NCBI GenBank assembly: GCA_016718565.1
Contig: JADKCZ010000005.1
Coordinates: forward strand, 558,001-622,000
Reading direction: 5' to 3'
From: Anaeromyxobacter sp.
GTDB taxonomy: Bacteria; Myxococcota; Myxococcia; Myxococcales; Anaeromyxobacteraceae
DNA: 64,000 bases
How positions within the stretch are numbered: position 1 is the first letter of the stretch; each line of letters opens with the position of its first letter. A program made the translations under genes and the position numbers. Shown piece after piece: positions 33,547 through 41,740 of this stretch. The notes under the pieces are model-generated. The model worked only from the letters and a program-made list of their open reading frames with translations, ran no database searches and was not told the DNA's origin.

Positions 33547-34680
33547 GTGGCTGACGTGATCCACGACGCCACCCGGGCGGCCTTCGGCTACGACACCTGC
33601 ACGGTCATCACCTTCCCGGGCGGCCTGGTGCAGGCGCTCGACCTCTCGGTCCGCTCCTCCGAGTGGCCGGAGGAGCGGGTCAAGGCGGTGGTCCCCGGCT
33701 GCCTGGCTGCCATCGACCGGGACCTCGGCGGCCTCTCGGCCGCGCTCCAGCCCTCCCGCTGCTTCGACGTGGAGGTGCGCTACCCGCTGAAGGCCATCGA
33801 GCGGACCCCGCTGATGCAGGAGTACTGGCGCCCCTACAAGGCCGACCACCAGCTGGTGGCCGCCCTGGGCGACGGCGCCCAGCCGCTCGCCTCGGTCAAT
33901 CTGGTCCGCTCGCGCCGCGCTGGCGCCTTCACGCCCCGTGACCTGCGGGCCCTCGACGAGGTGCGTGCGGTGGCCGAGCGGTCGCTGGCGGCCCTGCGCG
34001 CCCTCGGCACCGACGACCTGGCCCACACGCTCGACGCGCTGGCCTGCGCCTTCCCCTCCCCGGCCTTCCTCTTCGACCGAGTCGGCCGGCTCACCTGGAT
34101 GAGCGACGAGGGGGCGCTCCGGCTCGGCCTGGCGGCGGTGCGGGTCGGCGGCTCGCGGCTGGTGGGTGGCAACGCGGCGCTCGCCTCGCTGGCCTCGCTC
34201 GCCCGACTGGCCCTGGCGCGCAACGAGCTCGACCTCGACGCCCCGCTCCGGCAGAGCGGCCTGGTGGCGCGCGCGGAGCGGGTGGTGTCACGCCGCTTCA
34301 CCACCGCCGGCGTGCCCACCCTGCTGGTGGTGCTGGCGCCGGCCATCGCCCCGTACTCCGGCTCCACGCCGCTCGAGGAGGCGCCGCATCGGCCTCCTGG
34401 CGCCAGCCCAGCGGGCGCGGCCCACCCTCCGGCCGTGGCCCGCCAGGCGCCGCCGGCCCGACCGGACCGTATCCCCGGCCTCTCGGCCTCCGAGACCGCC
34501 GTGGCTCGCCTGGCCGTCGAGGGCTTCACGGTGACCAACATGGCCGCCCACCTCGGCAGCTCGGAGTCGACCGTGCGCACCCACCTGCGCCGCGCCTACC
34601 TGAAGCTCGGCGTCCACGGCCGCGCCGAGCTGGCCTGGGTGCTGCTGCGCGGCGGCAGGGGGACGGCCGGCGGGCGCTGA
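33547..34680 (+). CDS. LuxR-type regulator with GAF-like and PAS-like sensors (third paralogue)
   Basis: From GTG 33547 the product is 377 residues, but homologous sequence seems to begin earlier (DHARLAAAATPLAVADVIHD). The only in-frame candidate there is CTG 33496, which overlaps the stop of the previous gene as CTGA. A GAF-like domain fills about residues 1-150, ending in RSRRAGAFTPRDLRALDEV. A PAS-like module (FPSPAFLFDRVGRLTWMSDEG) and a LuxR helix-turn-helix (LSASETAVARLAVEGFTVTN, then SSESTVRTHLRRAYLKLGV) follow. It extends the two-domain plan of its paralogues by one extra sensor and is probably translationally coupled to the gene before it. Confidence 0.8.
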   Translation: MADVIHDATRAAFGYDTCTVITFPGGLVQALDLSVRSSEWPEERVKAVVPGCLAAIDRDLGGLSAALQPSRCFDVEVRYPLKAIERTPLMQEYWRPYKADHQLVAALGDGAQPLASVNLVRSRRAGAFTPRDLRALDEVRAVAERSLAALRALGTDDLAHTLDALACAFPSPAFLFDRVGRLTWMSDEGALRLGLAAVRVGGSRLVGGNAALASLASLARLALARNELDLDAPLRQSGLVARAERVVSRRFTTAGVPTLLVVLAPAIAPYSGSTPLEEAPHRPPGASPAGAAHPPAVARQAPPARPDRIPGLSASETAVARLAVEGFTVTNMAAHLGSSESTVRTHLRRAYLKLGVHGRAELAWVLLRGGRGTAGGR

Positions 34681-34725
34681 GGCGTCCCGTCACCCGAACC
34701 CGCCGCGCGCCTCACCACCCCGCGC

Positions 34726-35112
34726 TCATGGCGCCACCACCTCGAGCCCCACCGCCCGGGCTGCGGCCGCCAGCCGCCCGTCGTAGGTGGCCACCTCGAG
34801 CGGCTGCCGCCGCTCCACCAGGAAGAGCGCCGCGGCCAGGTGGAGCGCGTCGAGCGTCCGTACCGGCCTCGGCCACGGCTCCAGCGCCCGCCCGAGCACG
34901 TGGGGCGAGAGCTCCACCCAGGCCACCCGGCTGAGCAGCTCGCGGGCCGCCTCGCCGTGGCTCTTGGCGGCGCCCTTGCCATGGACCCGGGTCCAGAGCT
35001 CGTACTCGAGGAGGCGGCTGGCCACCAGTCGGCCGGCCCAGAAGTCGCTGGGCGGCCGCCGGTCCTCGGCGAAGAGCGCGGCCAGCGCCACCGAGGTGTC
35101 GAGGTAGATCAC
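34726..35112 (-). CDS. vapC: PIN-domain ribonuclease toxin (VapC family)
   Basis: A 128-residue PIN-domain protein starting at ATG 35112, which overlaps the antitoxin stop as ATGA. The acidic catalytic residues expected for metal-dependent RNases are present: Asp5 in MIYLDTSVAL, Glu in LLEYELWTR, Asp in TLDALHLAAAL, and Asp in VATYDGRLA. It would cleave tRNA or rRNA unless held by the antitoxin encoded immediately upstream. The gene is intact. Confidence 0.92.
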   Translation of the reverse strand: MIYLDTSVALAALFAEDRRPPSDFWAGRLVASRLLEYELWTRVHGKGAAKSHGEAARELLSRVAWVELSPHVLGRALEPWPRPVRTLDALHLAAALFLVERRQPLEVATYDGRLAAAARAVGLEVVAP

Positions 35113-35402
35113 CGGTCGCCCCGGTCGCCACCGAGCTCAGCCAGGAGGTCCGCGAGCCGCTCGGTCCTCGCCGGCTGCTCCACCAGCGGCCGGCCCGGCG
35201 AGAGCGGTGGCGAGACCATCCCCTCGGCCACCAGCGAGGCGAGCACCGCATCGGACACGTGCTCGGCCCGGCCGGAGTCGGGTGGCACCAGCTCAGCCAC
35301 CACTCGATCGCGGTCCGAGATGAGGACCCGCTCGCCGGCCGCGGCGATCCTCACGTACTCGGCCAGCTTGTTCTTCAGGACCTTGAGCCCCACAGTGCGC
35401 AT
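35109..35402 (-). CDS. vapB: Phd/YefM-type antitoxin of the VapC toxin
   Basis: A 97-residue antitoxin starting at ATG 35402. The N-terminal segment VGLKVLKNKLAEYVRIAAAGERVLI followed by DRVVAELVP is the Phd/YefM fold that binds DNA. The C-terminal half (ERLADLLAELGGDRGDR at the end) should be the flexible toxin-binding part. The four-base overlap with the toxin gene couples their translation. A 26-bp palindrome starts five bases upstream of the ATG and is the probable autoregulatory operator. The pairing of Phd-type antitoxin with PIN toxin is common. Confidence 0.9.
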   Translation of the reverse strand: MRTVGLKVLKNKLAEYVRIAAAGERVLISDRDRVVAELVPPDSGRAEHVSDAVLASLVAEGMVSPPLSPGRPLVEQPARTERLADLLAELGGDRGDR

Positions 35403-35406
35403 GCAT

Positions 35407-35432
35407 CAAGGTAGCTTCCGGAAGCTACCTTG
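35407..35432. promoter_or_regulatory. 26-bp perfect palindrome, antitoxin operator
   Basis: Perfect 13-bp arms; the left arm reads CAAGGTAGCTTCC. It lies immediately upstream of the antitoxin start, covering or abutting the likely promoter. Antitoxins of this type bind such palindromes as dimers to repress the toxin-antitoxin operon. Confidence 0.75.
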
Positions 35433-35469
35433 GCAAGCGGCCGGCCCCGGGAGCGAGGCCGGGAGCGCC

Positions 35470-36642
35470 CTACCCCGGGAGCGCCCGCGCCAGCTCCTCC
35501 GCCACCACCGGCCGCTGGCGCCGGATGAGCTCGCGGGCCGACTCCACCTGGCCCTCGATCCCCCAGAGCAGCACGCCCTTCACCCGGCCGCGCTCCAGGT
35601 AGTAGATGGCCCCCTCGCGGAAGGGGCGCTGCCAGGCGGTCACCGTCTCCATGCGCGCGTCGAGCTTGCCGACCGCCTGGTAGCCGAGGCCGAAGAAGGC
35701 GGCGGACCAGCTGGGCAGCTGGCGCCAGGCCACCACCTCGCCCGCCATGGCCCGCCCGGCCTCGTGCCCCATGGCGACGGCGTTCTCGGCGTGCTCCAGC
35801 CGCACCCGCTCGCCCAGCGCGGCCGACCAGACCCGCGCCACGTCGCCGGCCGCCCAGACGTCGGGGGCGCTGGTGCGCAGCCCCTCGTCCACCTCGATGC
35901 CATCCGAGACCGCCAGGCCGGCCGCCTCGGCCAGCGCGGTCTGCGGCTGGATGCCCAGCCCGGCCACCACCAGGTCGGCCAGCACCTCGGCCCCGCCGTT
36001 GGTCCGCACCAGCACCCGGTCGGGCCCGAAGGCCTCGGCCCGCACCACCGCGTGGCCCCGCAGCAGCCGCACGCCGTGCTCCTCGTAGGTGCGCGTCACG
36101 TGGCCCGACAGCTCGGCGGGCCAGAGGCGCGCCCCGATGCCGGACTCCGGGAAGACCATGGTGACGTCGCGCCCCTCGCCGGCCAGCGCGGCGGCGATCT
36201 CGGTGCCGACGTGGCCGCCTCCCACCACCACCACGCCGTGGCCGCCGTGGTCGCGCAGCCGGTCGTAGTCGGCGATGGTCCGGAGGTGCACCACCCGGTC
36301 GCCGCAGATGGCGAGCCGCCGCGGCGCGCCGCCGGTGGCCAGGAGCAGCCGCTCGTAGCGGTACTGCTGGCCCAGGTCGTCGGTGAGGGTTCGGGCCTTC
36401 ACGTCGAGCGCCACGGCGCGCCGCCCGGCGTGGTGCACCAGCCCCTGCAGCGCCGGCAGGAAGACCTGGTCGCGATCGGCGCCGGCCCACAGCGAGCGGG
36501 AGAGCGACGGCCGGGCGTAGGGGGGCACCGGCTCCTCGCCGATCATCCCGAGATCGCCGCTCCGGTCGAGCTCCCGGATGGCCGCCGCCGCCGCGTGGCC
36601 CGTCATCCCCCCGCCGACGATGAGGTACCGGTACGCATGCAT
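35470..36642 (-). CDS. FAD-dependent pyridine-nucleotide oxidoreductase (ferredoxin/nitrite reductase-like)
   Basis: A 390-residue flavoprotein starting at ATG 36642. It has two Rossmann motifs: VGGGMTGHAAAAAI for FAD near the N-terminus and VVVVGGGHVGTEIAAAL for NAD(P)H near residue 145. The C-terminal FAD-contacting segment is SAPDVWAAGDVARVW. The layout matches apoptosis-inducing-factor/ferredoxin-reductase-like and nitrite-reductase small enzymes that pass electrons from NAD(P)H to a ferredoxin or another acceptor. No partner ferredoxin is adjacent, so the acceptor is unknown. The frame is open further upstream, but the FAD motif starts within seven residues of this ATG. Confidence 0.88.
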   Translation of the reverse strand: MHAYRYLIVGGGMTGHAAAAAIRELDRSGDLGMIGEEPVPPYARPSLSRSLWAGADRDQVFLPALQGLVHHAGRRAVALDVKARTLTDDLGQQYRYERLLLATGGAPRRLAICGDRVVHLRTIADYDRLRDHGGHGVVVVGGGHVGTEIAAALAGEGRDVTMVFPESGIGARLWPAELSGHVTRTYEEHGVRLLRGHAVVRAEAFGPDRVLVRTNGGAEVLADLVVAGLGIQPQTALAEAAGLAVSDGIEVDEGLRTSAPDVWAAGDVARVWSAALGERVRLEHAENAVAMGHEAGRAMAGEVVAWRQLPSWSAAFFGLGYQAVGKLDARMETVTAWQRPFREGAIYYLERGRVKGVLLWGIEGQVESARELIRRQRPVVAEELARALPG

Positions 36643-37016
36643 CGGGCTCCTCTGTGCACCAGGTGTCCCCTCGGACCTGGAGCCTCTGATCTGGGCACGG
36701 CGCGTCTCCTCCGGCACCGCCCATCGGGGCGGCGGGCCCGTCAGGGGGGCCACGGTCGATGCCACCGGGATCCTTGGGGGAGATCGAGGTGCGGCGCCGT
36801 GGCACGGCCCGCGCCTCCCTCCTGGCACCGCCGCCGCTCGCTTGGCCAGGCGCGGCGCCCCCCCGCTGCGGCCCAGCGGCGCGGGCCGCCACGCCGCTCC
36901 CGCGCCCTGGTACCAGCGCTCCGGGCCTCTCCGCGGCGGCGGTCCGGGCGGCGGCCCCGCGGCGGCACCCTGGTGGAAACTGGCTCAAGCGGGCGGATCG
37001 TGGTCTGATTCGCGAC
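36643..37016. other. Divergent intergenic region without a recognised gene
   Basis: 374 bp between the divergent FAD reductase and DUF3052 starts. Several frames are open because of the high GC content, but none has a convincing start or recognised protein content. No inverted repeat or riboswitch-like element stood out. It presumably holds the two opposing promoters. Confidence 0.5.
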
Positions 37017-37523
37017 ATGCCGACGACCCGGGCCAAGCCGACGACCCCGAAGAAGCCCGCAGGCAGGGCGCCGCCGAAGAAGGCGGGCAAGACCTCCGCC
37101 AGGCCCGCGCCCCTGCCGTCGATCCCTCCGCCCGCCAACGCGCCGCTCACCGTGAAGCTCGGCGTCACGCCGGGCACCACCATCGTGGTGCTGGGCGCGC
37201 CGGCCGGCTACCGCCAGAAGCTCGGGCCGCTGCCCGAGGGGGCCCGGCTGGTGAACGTGGTCCCCGCCGAGGCGGCCTTCGTGCACCTCTTCGCCCGGGA
37301 CGGCGCCGCCCTCTCCTCGCGCCTGCGCGAGGTCTCGCCGCGCCTCACCGACGACGCCACCGTCTGGGTCAGCTTCCCCAAGGCGGACTCGGGCGCCGGC
37401 TCCGACCTGTCGCGCGACAAGATCCGCGCGCTGACCGGCCCCTTCGGCCTCGAGCCGGCCGGCTCGGTGGTGCTCGACAACATCTGGGCGGGCCTGCGCT
37501 TCATCCGCATCGCGGAGGAGTAG
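37017..37523 (+). CDS. DUF3052-family protein with Lys/Pro-rich N-terminal tail
   Basis: A 168-residue protein starting at ATG 37017. The first 45 residues are a Lys/Pro/Ala-rich, disordered tail (TPKKPAGRAPPKKAGKTSAR). The rest matches the small DUF3052 family: LGVTPGTTIVVLGAPAGYRQKL, a WVSFPKADSGAGSDLSRDKI motif and the ending NIWAGLRFIRIAEE. The family is common in Actinobacteria and Deltaproteobacteria and has no assigned biochemical role. The basic tail suggests nucleic-acid or membrane contact, which is inference. Confidence 0.8.
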   Translation: MPTTRAKPTTPKKPAGRAPPKKAGKTSARPAPLPSIPPPANAPLTVKLGVTPGTTIVVLGAPAGYRQKLGPLPEGARLVNVVPAEAAFVHLFARDGAALSSRLREVSPRLTDDATVWVSFPKADSGAGSDLSRDKIRALTGPFGLEPAGSVVLDNIWAGLRFIRIAEE

Positions 37524-37550
37524 CGGCGCCGCCGGCCGGACGCCGGCGCG

Positions 37551-38465
37551 CTAGGCCGGCCGCGGCACCTCGACGGTCAGCCCGTCGTGGGCCACCTCCA
37601 CCTGCTCGAAGACCTCGCGGGCCTGCCCGAGCAGGGTGGCCGTGTCCCGGTCGTAGCGCGTCGAGAGGTGGGTGAGCAGCAGCCGCTGCACCCCGGCGTC
37701 GCGCGCCACCCCGGCCGCCTGGCGCGCCGTGGCGTGCTTGGTCTCGTCGGCTCGCGCCGCCTCGGCGTCGCCGAAGGTGGACTCGTGCACCAGCAGGTCG
37801 GCGCCGCGGGCCGCCTCCACGGTGGCCTGGCAGGGCCGGGTGTCGCCGGTCACCACCACCAGGCGGCCGCGCCGCCTGGGCTCCACCACCGCGGCCGGCT
37901 CCACCACCCGCCCGTCGGGCAGGGTGACGGCCTGGCCGCGCTGCAGCGCCCCGAAGAGCGGGCCGGAGGGCACGCCCAGCGCCGCCGCCCGCTCCGGGTG
38001 GAAGCGCCCCGGCCGCTCGTCCTCCTGGAGCGCCCAGCCGCAGCTGGAGATCTTGTGGTCGGTGGCGAAGGGCAGGAGCGTGCAGCCCTCCCGGCGCACC
38101 GGCTCGCCCGGCTTCACCTCGTGGATGCGCACCTCGAAGGCCAGCCGCTCGGTGCCGGTGAACAGCATCACCTCCAGCAGCTTGCGGGCCGGCCTGGGGC
38201 CGTACAGGTCGATGTGCTCCACCCGCCCCTGCATCGACAGGGTGCGCAGGAAGCCGATGGCCCCCAGGTAGTGGTCGGCGTGGAAGTGGGTGAAGAAGAT
38301 GGCCGCCACGTCGAAGCCGGCGCCGTAGCGGATGAGCTGGCGCTGCGTCCCCTCCCCGCAGTCCACCAGCAGGAGCTCGCGGTCGTGGCGCACCGCCAGG
38401 GCGCTCAGGCCGCGGCTGAGGGTGGGCTGGGCCGCCGAGGTGCCGAGGAAGGTGAGCCGGAGCAT
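37551..38465 (-). CDS. rnz: Ribonuclease Z (tRNA 3' endonuclease)
   Basis: A 304-residue metallo-beta-lactamase-fold enzyme starting at ATG 38465 (MLRLTFLGTSAAQPTLSRGL). It has the zinc-binding THFHADHYLG motif, DCGEGTQRQL before it, the FATDHKISSCGWAL segment, GDTRPC and the LTHLSTRY histidine. Length and motifs match bacterial RNase Z, which trims tRNA 3' trailers in the cytoplasm. It converges on the DUF3052 gene. Confidence 0.95.
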   Translation of the reverse strand: MLRLTFLGTSAAQPTLSRGLSALAVRHDRELLLVDCGEGTQRQLIRYGAGFDVAAIFFTHFHADHYLGAIGFLRTLSMQGRVEHIDLYGPRPARKLLEVMLFTGTERLAFEVRIHEVKPGEPVRREGCTLLPFATDHKISSCGWALQEDERPGRFHPERAAALGVPSGPLFGALQRGQAVTLPDGRVVEPAAVVEPRRRGRLVVVTGDTRPCQATVEAARGADLLVHESTFGDAEAARADETKHATARQAAGVARDAGVQRLLLTHLSTRYDRDTATLLGQAREVFEQVEVAHDGLTVEVPRPA

Positions 38466-38516
38466 GGCGCCGGCCCAATGTAGTCGAGAAGCGGATTGGG
38501 CGCCCGGGCGGCGGCG

Positions 38517-41500
38517 CTACGGCGCGGGCGCGGGCGGCGGCTCGGCCAGCCCGTGCGCCGCGGCCACCCCCAGCGCGCCCTTCTGGTGGCACTGGGCGCA
38601 CTGCTCGACCCCGTCCACCAGGTAGGCCGCCGCGTGGGCGGCGGCGAAGGCGCCACCGTGGCAGGAGTTGCAGCTGGCGGTGACCGGCGGCCAGCGCCGC
38701 TCGCCGGCCGTGTGGGCCGAGGTGGCGGCGTGCTGGACGGAGGCGGTCTCGTTGGCGATGGTGGGCGAGGCGTCGGCCGGGATGGCCCCCAGGGTCCAGG
38801 AGGCGCCGGGGTGGCACCGGGTGCAGTCGGCCAGCCGGGCGGGGAAGCCGTAGTCGTCGAAGGAGAAGGGCGTGCCGCCGCCGCTGTAGATCACGTGGGG
38901 CCGGAGCGTCGACAGCTCGGCCGTGCCCTGGCCGCGGCCGGTGTGGAGCCGGTGGACCATCACCTTGAAGTGGATGGAGGTCTCCTCCCGGCCGTCCTGG
39001 GTGCCCACCCGGCCGTCCGGGTAGACGGTGGCCAGGTTGACGTTGCCGGCGGGGTCCTTGGGGCGGCCGCGCCAGTCGGTGCCGTCGGGCGTGTGGCACA
39101 TGACGCAGTACTCCGGGTTGTGGCGCAGGCTGCCGTGCAGGCTGAGCTCCACGTGGCAGGCCTGGCAGAGCCGCCGGTCCACCACCTGGCGCCGCGGCGC
39201 CGGCGCCCCGCCTGGCCAGCTGCCGAAGGCCGTGTCCACCGCCACCACCGGGTTGTCGGCGAACTCGACGAGCGACTCGCCGGTGTAGGGCCAGGTGTAG
39301 GTGCCGGCCGCCAGGTCGAAGATGGGCACCACCCCGGCGCGGCGGGCCTCCAGGCCCACCGACCAGGTCCCCGCGGCGGTGGCGGGCAGCGCGGCGGCGA
39401 AGGTGTGGCTGAAGGCGCCGTCCACGGGATCCGCGGCCAGGGTGAGCGGCACCTGCTCGGAGAGCGGCGCGTTGCCGCTCAGGTAGTCGGTGGTCGGCCC
39501 GGCCAGCAGGATGGAGACCCGCGTCAGGGCGCGCGGCAGGGGGCTGGCGTCGGGGCCGGCCTCGCGGGCGGGCTGGGGCGCGCCCAGCGGCGTGAGCGGC
39601 CCGACCCGGTCCCGCACCGTGAAGCGCACCGTGGGCCTCCCGCCGGCCGAGAGCCCGGTGACCCCCACCACCTCCAGCACAGGCGCGTCGAAGCGCGGGG
39701 CGTTCAGCGGGTGGCGGTGCGCCTCGGCCATGGGCACCAGCGGCGGCGCCCCGCCCACCCCCGTGACGTGGCAGCCGGCGCAGCGGGTGTCGTCGGCCTG
39801 CGGGCCGCCCGGGTGGGCGAAGTGGACCAGGTCGGTGATGGGCCCCGCGCCGAACCAGAGCTCCGGGTGGCAGCCCTGGCAGGTGCGCCGCGAGATGGTG
39901 GTGGCCACCGCCGCCCCCTGCGGCGCCCCCAGGTGGCAGGCGTCGCAGTCGCGCAGGTCGCGCGGGAAGCCGATCCCCTCGGCCGCGGTGCGCGCCGGCT
40001 GGCCGTTGGAGGCGCGGGTGGCCACCTGGCCCGGCACCAGGGCCGCGCCGCGGAAGCCCACCACCGCGAAGCGGGCCCCCGGCGCCGGCGCGTTGCGCCC
40101 CGGGAAGAAGGGCAGCGGCGGCGCGGCGGTGAGCGGCAGCGGCGGGGCCGGCGCGGTGCTGGAGGCCAGGTACAGGGTGGGCAGGTTCTTGCCGCGGTGG
40201 ATGCGGTGGACCAGCCGGCCCAGGTCGAGCGGGTTGGGGTCGGTGGCGGGGCCGGTGCTGCCCGGCGCCACCGGCAGGAGCGTCAGGGTGGCCGCGCCCA
40301 CCTGCCCGCCGGCGGTGGCGGTGAGGGTCACGGTGGTGGGGCCGGCCACGCTGGCGGGCGGCGTGTAGCTCACGGCGGCGCCGCTGGCGGCGGAGAGGGT
40401 GCCGGCCCCGCTGGCCGGCGAGAGCGTCCAGGCCACGGCGCCGCTGGCGCCCAGCAGCGTGGCGGTGAAGGGGGCGGAGACCGCGCCGGCCAGCAGCGTC
40501 TGCGCCGCCGGGGTGACCAGCACCGCGGGTGCGGCCGGCGGCTGCACCACCGTGAGGGCCACCGGCGCGGCCAGGCCGGCCGCGGAGGCCAGCAGCGTCA
40601 CCCGGAGCGGCCCGCTGACCGCCGCGTCGGCGGGGGGCGGCGTGTACCGCACCGTGGAGGTCCCCCCGGTGCTGGAGGTGGCGGCGGTGGGGGCGGAGAG
40701 CGACCCGGCGCCGGCGGCGGGCGACAGCGCCCACGAGATGGCGGCGGGGGAGGCGAGCAGGGTGGCGGTGAGGCTGGTGGCGGCGCCGCCCGCCGTCACG
40801 GTGCGGGCCTCCGGGGTGACGGTGAGGGCGCGCGCCAGGGCGGCCGGGTCGGCGGTGTCCGGGTCGGCGTTCTGCAGGGTGTGGCAGGTGAGGCAGAGCC
40901 TGACCCCGGCCCGCGCGCCGCCGTGGGCGGTGACCGGCCCGCCGTGGCAGGTGGCGCAGCGCGCGTCGAGGGTGGTCTCGAGCCGGCCCAGAGGGCCGCC
41001 GTCGGGGACCAGGTCGAAGGTGGTGGAGGTGCGGGCCGTGCCCGGCGTCACGCCCCCCAGCCAGGCGCCCACCCGCATGGTGCGCGAAGGATCGTAGCCC
41101 ACTGGCGCGGCGGTGCCGAAGGCGTAGAGGAACCGGCCCGGCCCGAGCTCCTCCAGGGTGCCGCCGGCGTCGCTGCCAGGCTGGCGCACGCCGGCCAGCA
41201 CGTGCTCGGGCGGCGTGCCGGGGCCGCCCAGCGGCAGGCTGGGCGCCACCTGCCGGCCGGTGAGCAGGTAGCTCCACCAGGTGTCGAGGCCCGAGACCGG
41301 GTCGGTCACCAGCCCGGCCAGCGTGAAGGTGGGGCGCAGCGCCGCCACGTCGGCCAGCGCCACCGGCTGGTCGTCCCTGGTCAGCGTGAAGGTCACCATG
41401 GGCTTGCGGCTGGCGAAGACCGCCACCTCGGTGATGACCAGCTGGTACCCGGTGGGCGGCGGCGGCGGCACCACCTCTCCGCCCACCTCGGGGCCCGCGC

Positions 41501-41570
41501 AGGCGGCCGCGGCCAGGAGGGCCGCCAGGGCGGCGGCGCGCAGGTGCGGGTGCGTGGGGCCAGCGGTCAC
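38517..41570 (-). CDS. Decaheme OmcA/MtrC-family outer-surface cytochrome with inserted Ig-like domains
   Basis: A 1017-residue lipoprotein. GTG 41570 is chosen because it precedes a lipoprotein signal ending in AAAAC (Cys24). The protein has exactly ten CXXCH heme sites: CATCH and CLTCH near residues 205-230, then CDACH, CQGCH, CAGCH, CQACH, CVMCH, CTRCH, CNSCH and CAQCH. This is the OmcA/MtrC decaheme layout used to move electrons to extracellular metal oxides or electrodes. Between hemes 2 and 3 lie two Ig-like domains (about 250-342 and 349-433; TPPPADAAVSGPLRVTLLAS, SYTPPASVAGPTTVTLTATA). No porin or periplasmic decaheme partner is adjacent, so any conduit is encoded elsewhere. Confidence 0.92.
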   Translation of the reverse strand: MTAGPTHPHLRAAALAALLAAAACAGPEVGGEVVPPPPPTGYQLVITEVAVFASRKPMVTFTLTRDDQPVALADVAALRPTFTLAGLVTDPVSGLDTWWSYLLTGRQVAPSLPLGGPGTPPEHVLAGVRQPGSDAGGTLEELGPGRFLYAFGTAAPVGYDPSRTMRVGAWLGGVTPGTARTSTTFDLVPDGGPLGRLETTLDARCATCHGGPVTAHGGARAGVRLCLTCHTLQNADPDTADPAALARALTVTPEARTVTAGGAATSLTATLLASPAAISWALSPAAGAGSLSAPTAATSSTGGTSTVRYTPPPADAAVSGPLRVTLLASAAGLAAPVALTVVQPPAAPAVLVTPAAQTLLAGAVSAPFTATLLGASGAVAWTLSPASGAGTLSAASGAAVSYTPPASVAGPTTVTLTATAGGQVGAATLTLLPVAPGSTGPATDPNPLDLGRLVHRIHRGKNLPTLYLASSTAPAPPLPLTAAPPLPFFPGRNAPAPGARFAVVGFRGAALVPGQVATRASNGQPARTAAEGIGFPRDLRDCDACHLGAPQGAAVATTISRRTCQGCHPELWFGAGPITDLVHFAHPGGPQADDTRCAGCHVTGVGGAPPLVPMAEAHRHPLNAPRFDAPVLEVVGVTGLSAGGRPTVRFTVRDRVGPLTPLGAPQPAREAGPDASPLPRALTRVSILLAGPTTDYLSGNAPLSEQVPLTLAADPVDGAFSHTFAAALPATAAGTWSVGLEARRAGVVPIFDLAAGTYTWPYTGESLVEFADNPVVAVDTAFGSWPGGAPAPRRQVVDRRLCQACHVELSLHGSLRHNPEYCVMCHTPDGTDWRGRPKDPAGNVNLATVYPDGRVGTQDGREETSIHFKVMVHRLHTGRGQGTAELSTLRPHVIYSGGGTPFSFDDYGFPARLADCTRCHPGASWTLGAIPADASPTIANETASVQHAATSAHTAGERRWPPVTASCNSCHGGAFAAAHAAAYLVDGVEQCAQCHQKGALGVAAAHGLAEPPPAPAP

Positions 41571-41740
41571 GCCGTCTCCAGGGTCAGAGGCCAGGTCCGG
41601 GGCGCCAGGGGCGCCCCGTCCACCGGCGAGCGGACCATCGTACGGGAGCGCCGGGAGCCGCGTCCACGGCGCGGCGCCGCTCCCACCTTTCCACGCACCT
41701 GGCGGCGTCCCGGGGCCGCGGCCGCGACGGAGGGCCCTGG

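Noticed and set aside
36741..37286. A minus-strand frame in the intergenic region before the DUF3052 gene.
   Set aside because: It overlaps the DUF3052 gene antisense and has Arg/Gly-rich composition with no recognised domain.
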